This document shows positions 63,518-64,000 of a stretch of DNA of 64,000 nt, piece by piece. This stretch comes from Flavobacteriales bacterium (GTDB taxonomy: Bacteria; Bacteroidota; Bacteroidia; Flavobacteriales_D; Sanyastnellaceae), in contig JAKVAX010000002.1 of the NCBI GenBank assembly GCA_022447625.1, positions 1-64,000 on the forward strand, written 5' to 3'. The first letter of the stretch is position 1. Every line of letters starts with the position of its first letter. A model generated the notes under the pieces. That model was given only the letters and a program-made list of their open reading frames with translations, searched no databases and had not been told where the DNA came from. A program made the translations under genes and the position numbers.

Positions 63518-64000
63518 TTATTCTCCAACCGGTCTGTTCCCTTGCAGGCCACCGGTATGAATAGCTAGGATCGATTCCGCGCTAGCGAGTTTACCTTGCT
63601 TCAGAAAATCTTCAAGACCGAACATCATTTTGGCGGTGTAAACGCGGTCAAGTGGTAAGCCCGCTTGTGCTTTTTGATGCATGAAGGATTGAAGCTCTGG
63701 AGGACATTTTGCAAAGCCTCCGAAGGTATAGTCCCAAATCCACTCTACTCGTTTGCTTAATTCTTGTGCAAGTTCTTCATCAAAAAGCGCCCAAAGCAAT
63801 TGTTGTTGTAATCGTGCAGGAAGCGATTCGTCTTTCAACGCTGGAAATGCCAATATGCGTTGCCCTTGTTTCGCTGAAAGTAAGATACCCGCCAGGGTGG
63901 TTCCGGTGCCTACAGAAACCGCGATGACGTCAGCATCCTTGTCCTCATCGTCTAAGATCTCCATACAACCGTTGATGCCTAAGAAGTTGCTACCGCCCTC
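63518..64000 (-). CDS. ACC deaminase / D-cysteine desulfhydrase-like PLP enzyme (C-terminal part)
   Basis: This is the C-terminal 160 residues of a fold type II PLP enzyme; the gene continues past the right edge of the window. In-frame codons run from 64000 (E-G-G-S-N-F-L-G-I-N-G-C) into the later part with V-S-V-G-T-G-T-T-L-A-G (phosphate-binding loop), F-G-G-F-A-K, V-Y-T-A-K-M and the family-typical H-T-G-G-L-Q-G-N near the end. Members deaminate 1-aminocyclopropane-1-carboxylate or desulfurate D-cysteine; the substrate cannot be assigned from this portion. The catalytic lysine lies beyond the window. It contains an exact 13-bp motif at 63575. Confidence 0.85.
   Translation of the reverse strand, partial: EGGSNFLGINGCMEILDDEDKDADVIAVSVGTGTTLAGILLSAKQGQRILAFPALKDESLPARLQQQLLWALFDEELAQELSKRVEWIWDYTFGGFAKCPPELQSFMHQKAQAGLPLDRVYTAKMMFGLEDFLKQGKLASAESILAIHTGGLQGNRPVGE
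63575..63587 (-). repeat. motif CGCTAGCGCGGAA (minus)
   Basis: Exact match in the PLP enzyme gene, read as A-S-A-E. Confidence 0.9.

Noticed and set aside
1-64000. Mobile elements, integrases, toxin-antitoxin or defence genes
   Set aside because: No transposase, recombinase, restriction or defence motif was recognised anywhere in the window.

Overview
The window looks like chromosomal DNA of a marine-type member of the Bacteroidota, order Flavobacteriales (a Cryomorphaceae/Schleiferiaceae-like lineage is my guess). Evidence: type IX secretion sorting tails of both type A and type B, a PorP/SprF protein, a fused MurF-alanine racemase, LytTR response regulators paired with Bacteroidota-style kinases, -7 promoter elements of the form TAnnTTTG, and many TTG/GTG starts without Shine-Dalgarno sequences. 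I see no phage, insertion sequence, CRISPR array or rRNA operon; one tRNA gene (Leu, CAA) is present.

Layout: 1-926 is a gene-free leader with degenerate repeats. 927-3998 is a class I ribonucleotide reductase operon in which the ATP-cone sits on NrdB instead of NrdA; nrdB carries an in-frame TAG at codon 248. 4300-6763 is a TPR histidine kinase and LytTR regulator. 6900-10703 is a 1267-residue secreted DUF285/BspA-like repeat protein. 10795-13724 holds a membrane AraC-type regulator and a secreted class C beta-lactamase-like hydrolase. 13897-18808 (minus) is a compact operon of a histidine kinase, an FG-GAP/UnbV type IX cargo protein and an unknown exported protein. 19048-21639 (minus) is a TPR hybrid kinase.

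21828-35164 is a surface-adhesin module: a 3401-residue protein with 31 tandem domains of about 89 residues and a type B sorting domain, then PorP/SprF, then a PorE-architecture OmpA protein. 35249-45074 (minus) holds a DUF4412 protein, a LytTR/propeller-kinase pair, a large unrecognised outer-membrane protein, a DUF2490 protein and a small lipoprotein. 45126-48222 is thymidine kinase and MurF-Alr. 48365-57162 encodes three large exported proteins: a subtilase, a beta-helix protein and a sortilin/BNR-like protein.

57201-61452 is the most intriguing region: SpeD, an unknown lipoprotein, a membrane-embedded spermidine synthase-like protein and, divergently, a lipoprotein ending in Gly-Gly whose gene overlaps that of a glutathionylspermidine synthetase-like ATP-grasp ligase. 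Together these suggest polyamine synthesis coupled to amide ligation of a cell-envelope protein or peptide. The window ends with a PurF-family amidotransferase and the C-terminal part of an ACC deaminase/D-cysteine desulfhydrase-like enzyme.

Across the window a 13-bp motif, CGCTANCGCGGAA, occurs ten times exactly and several times with one change, far above chance and in several reading frames.
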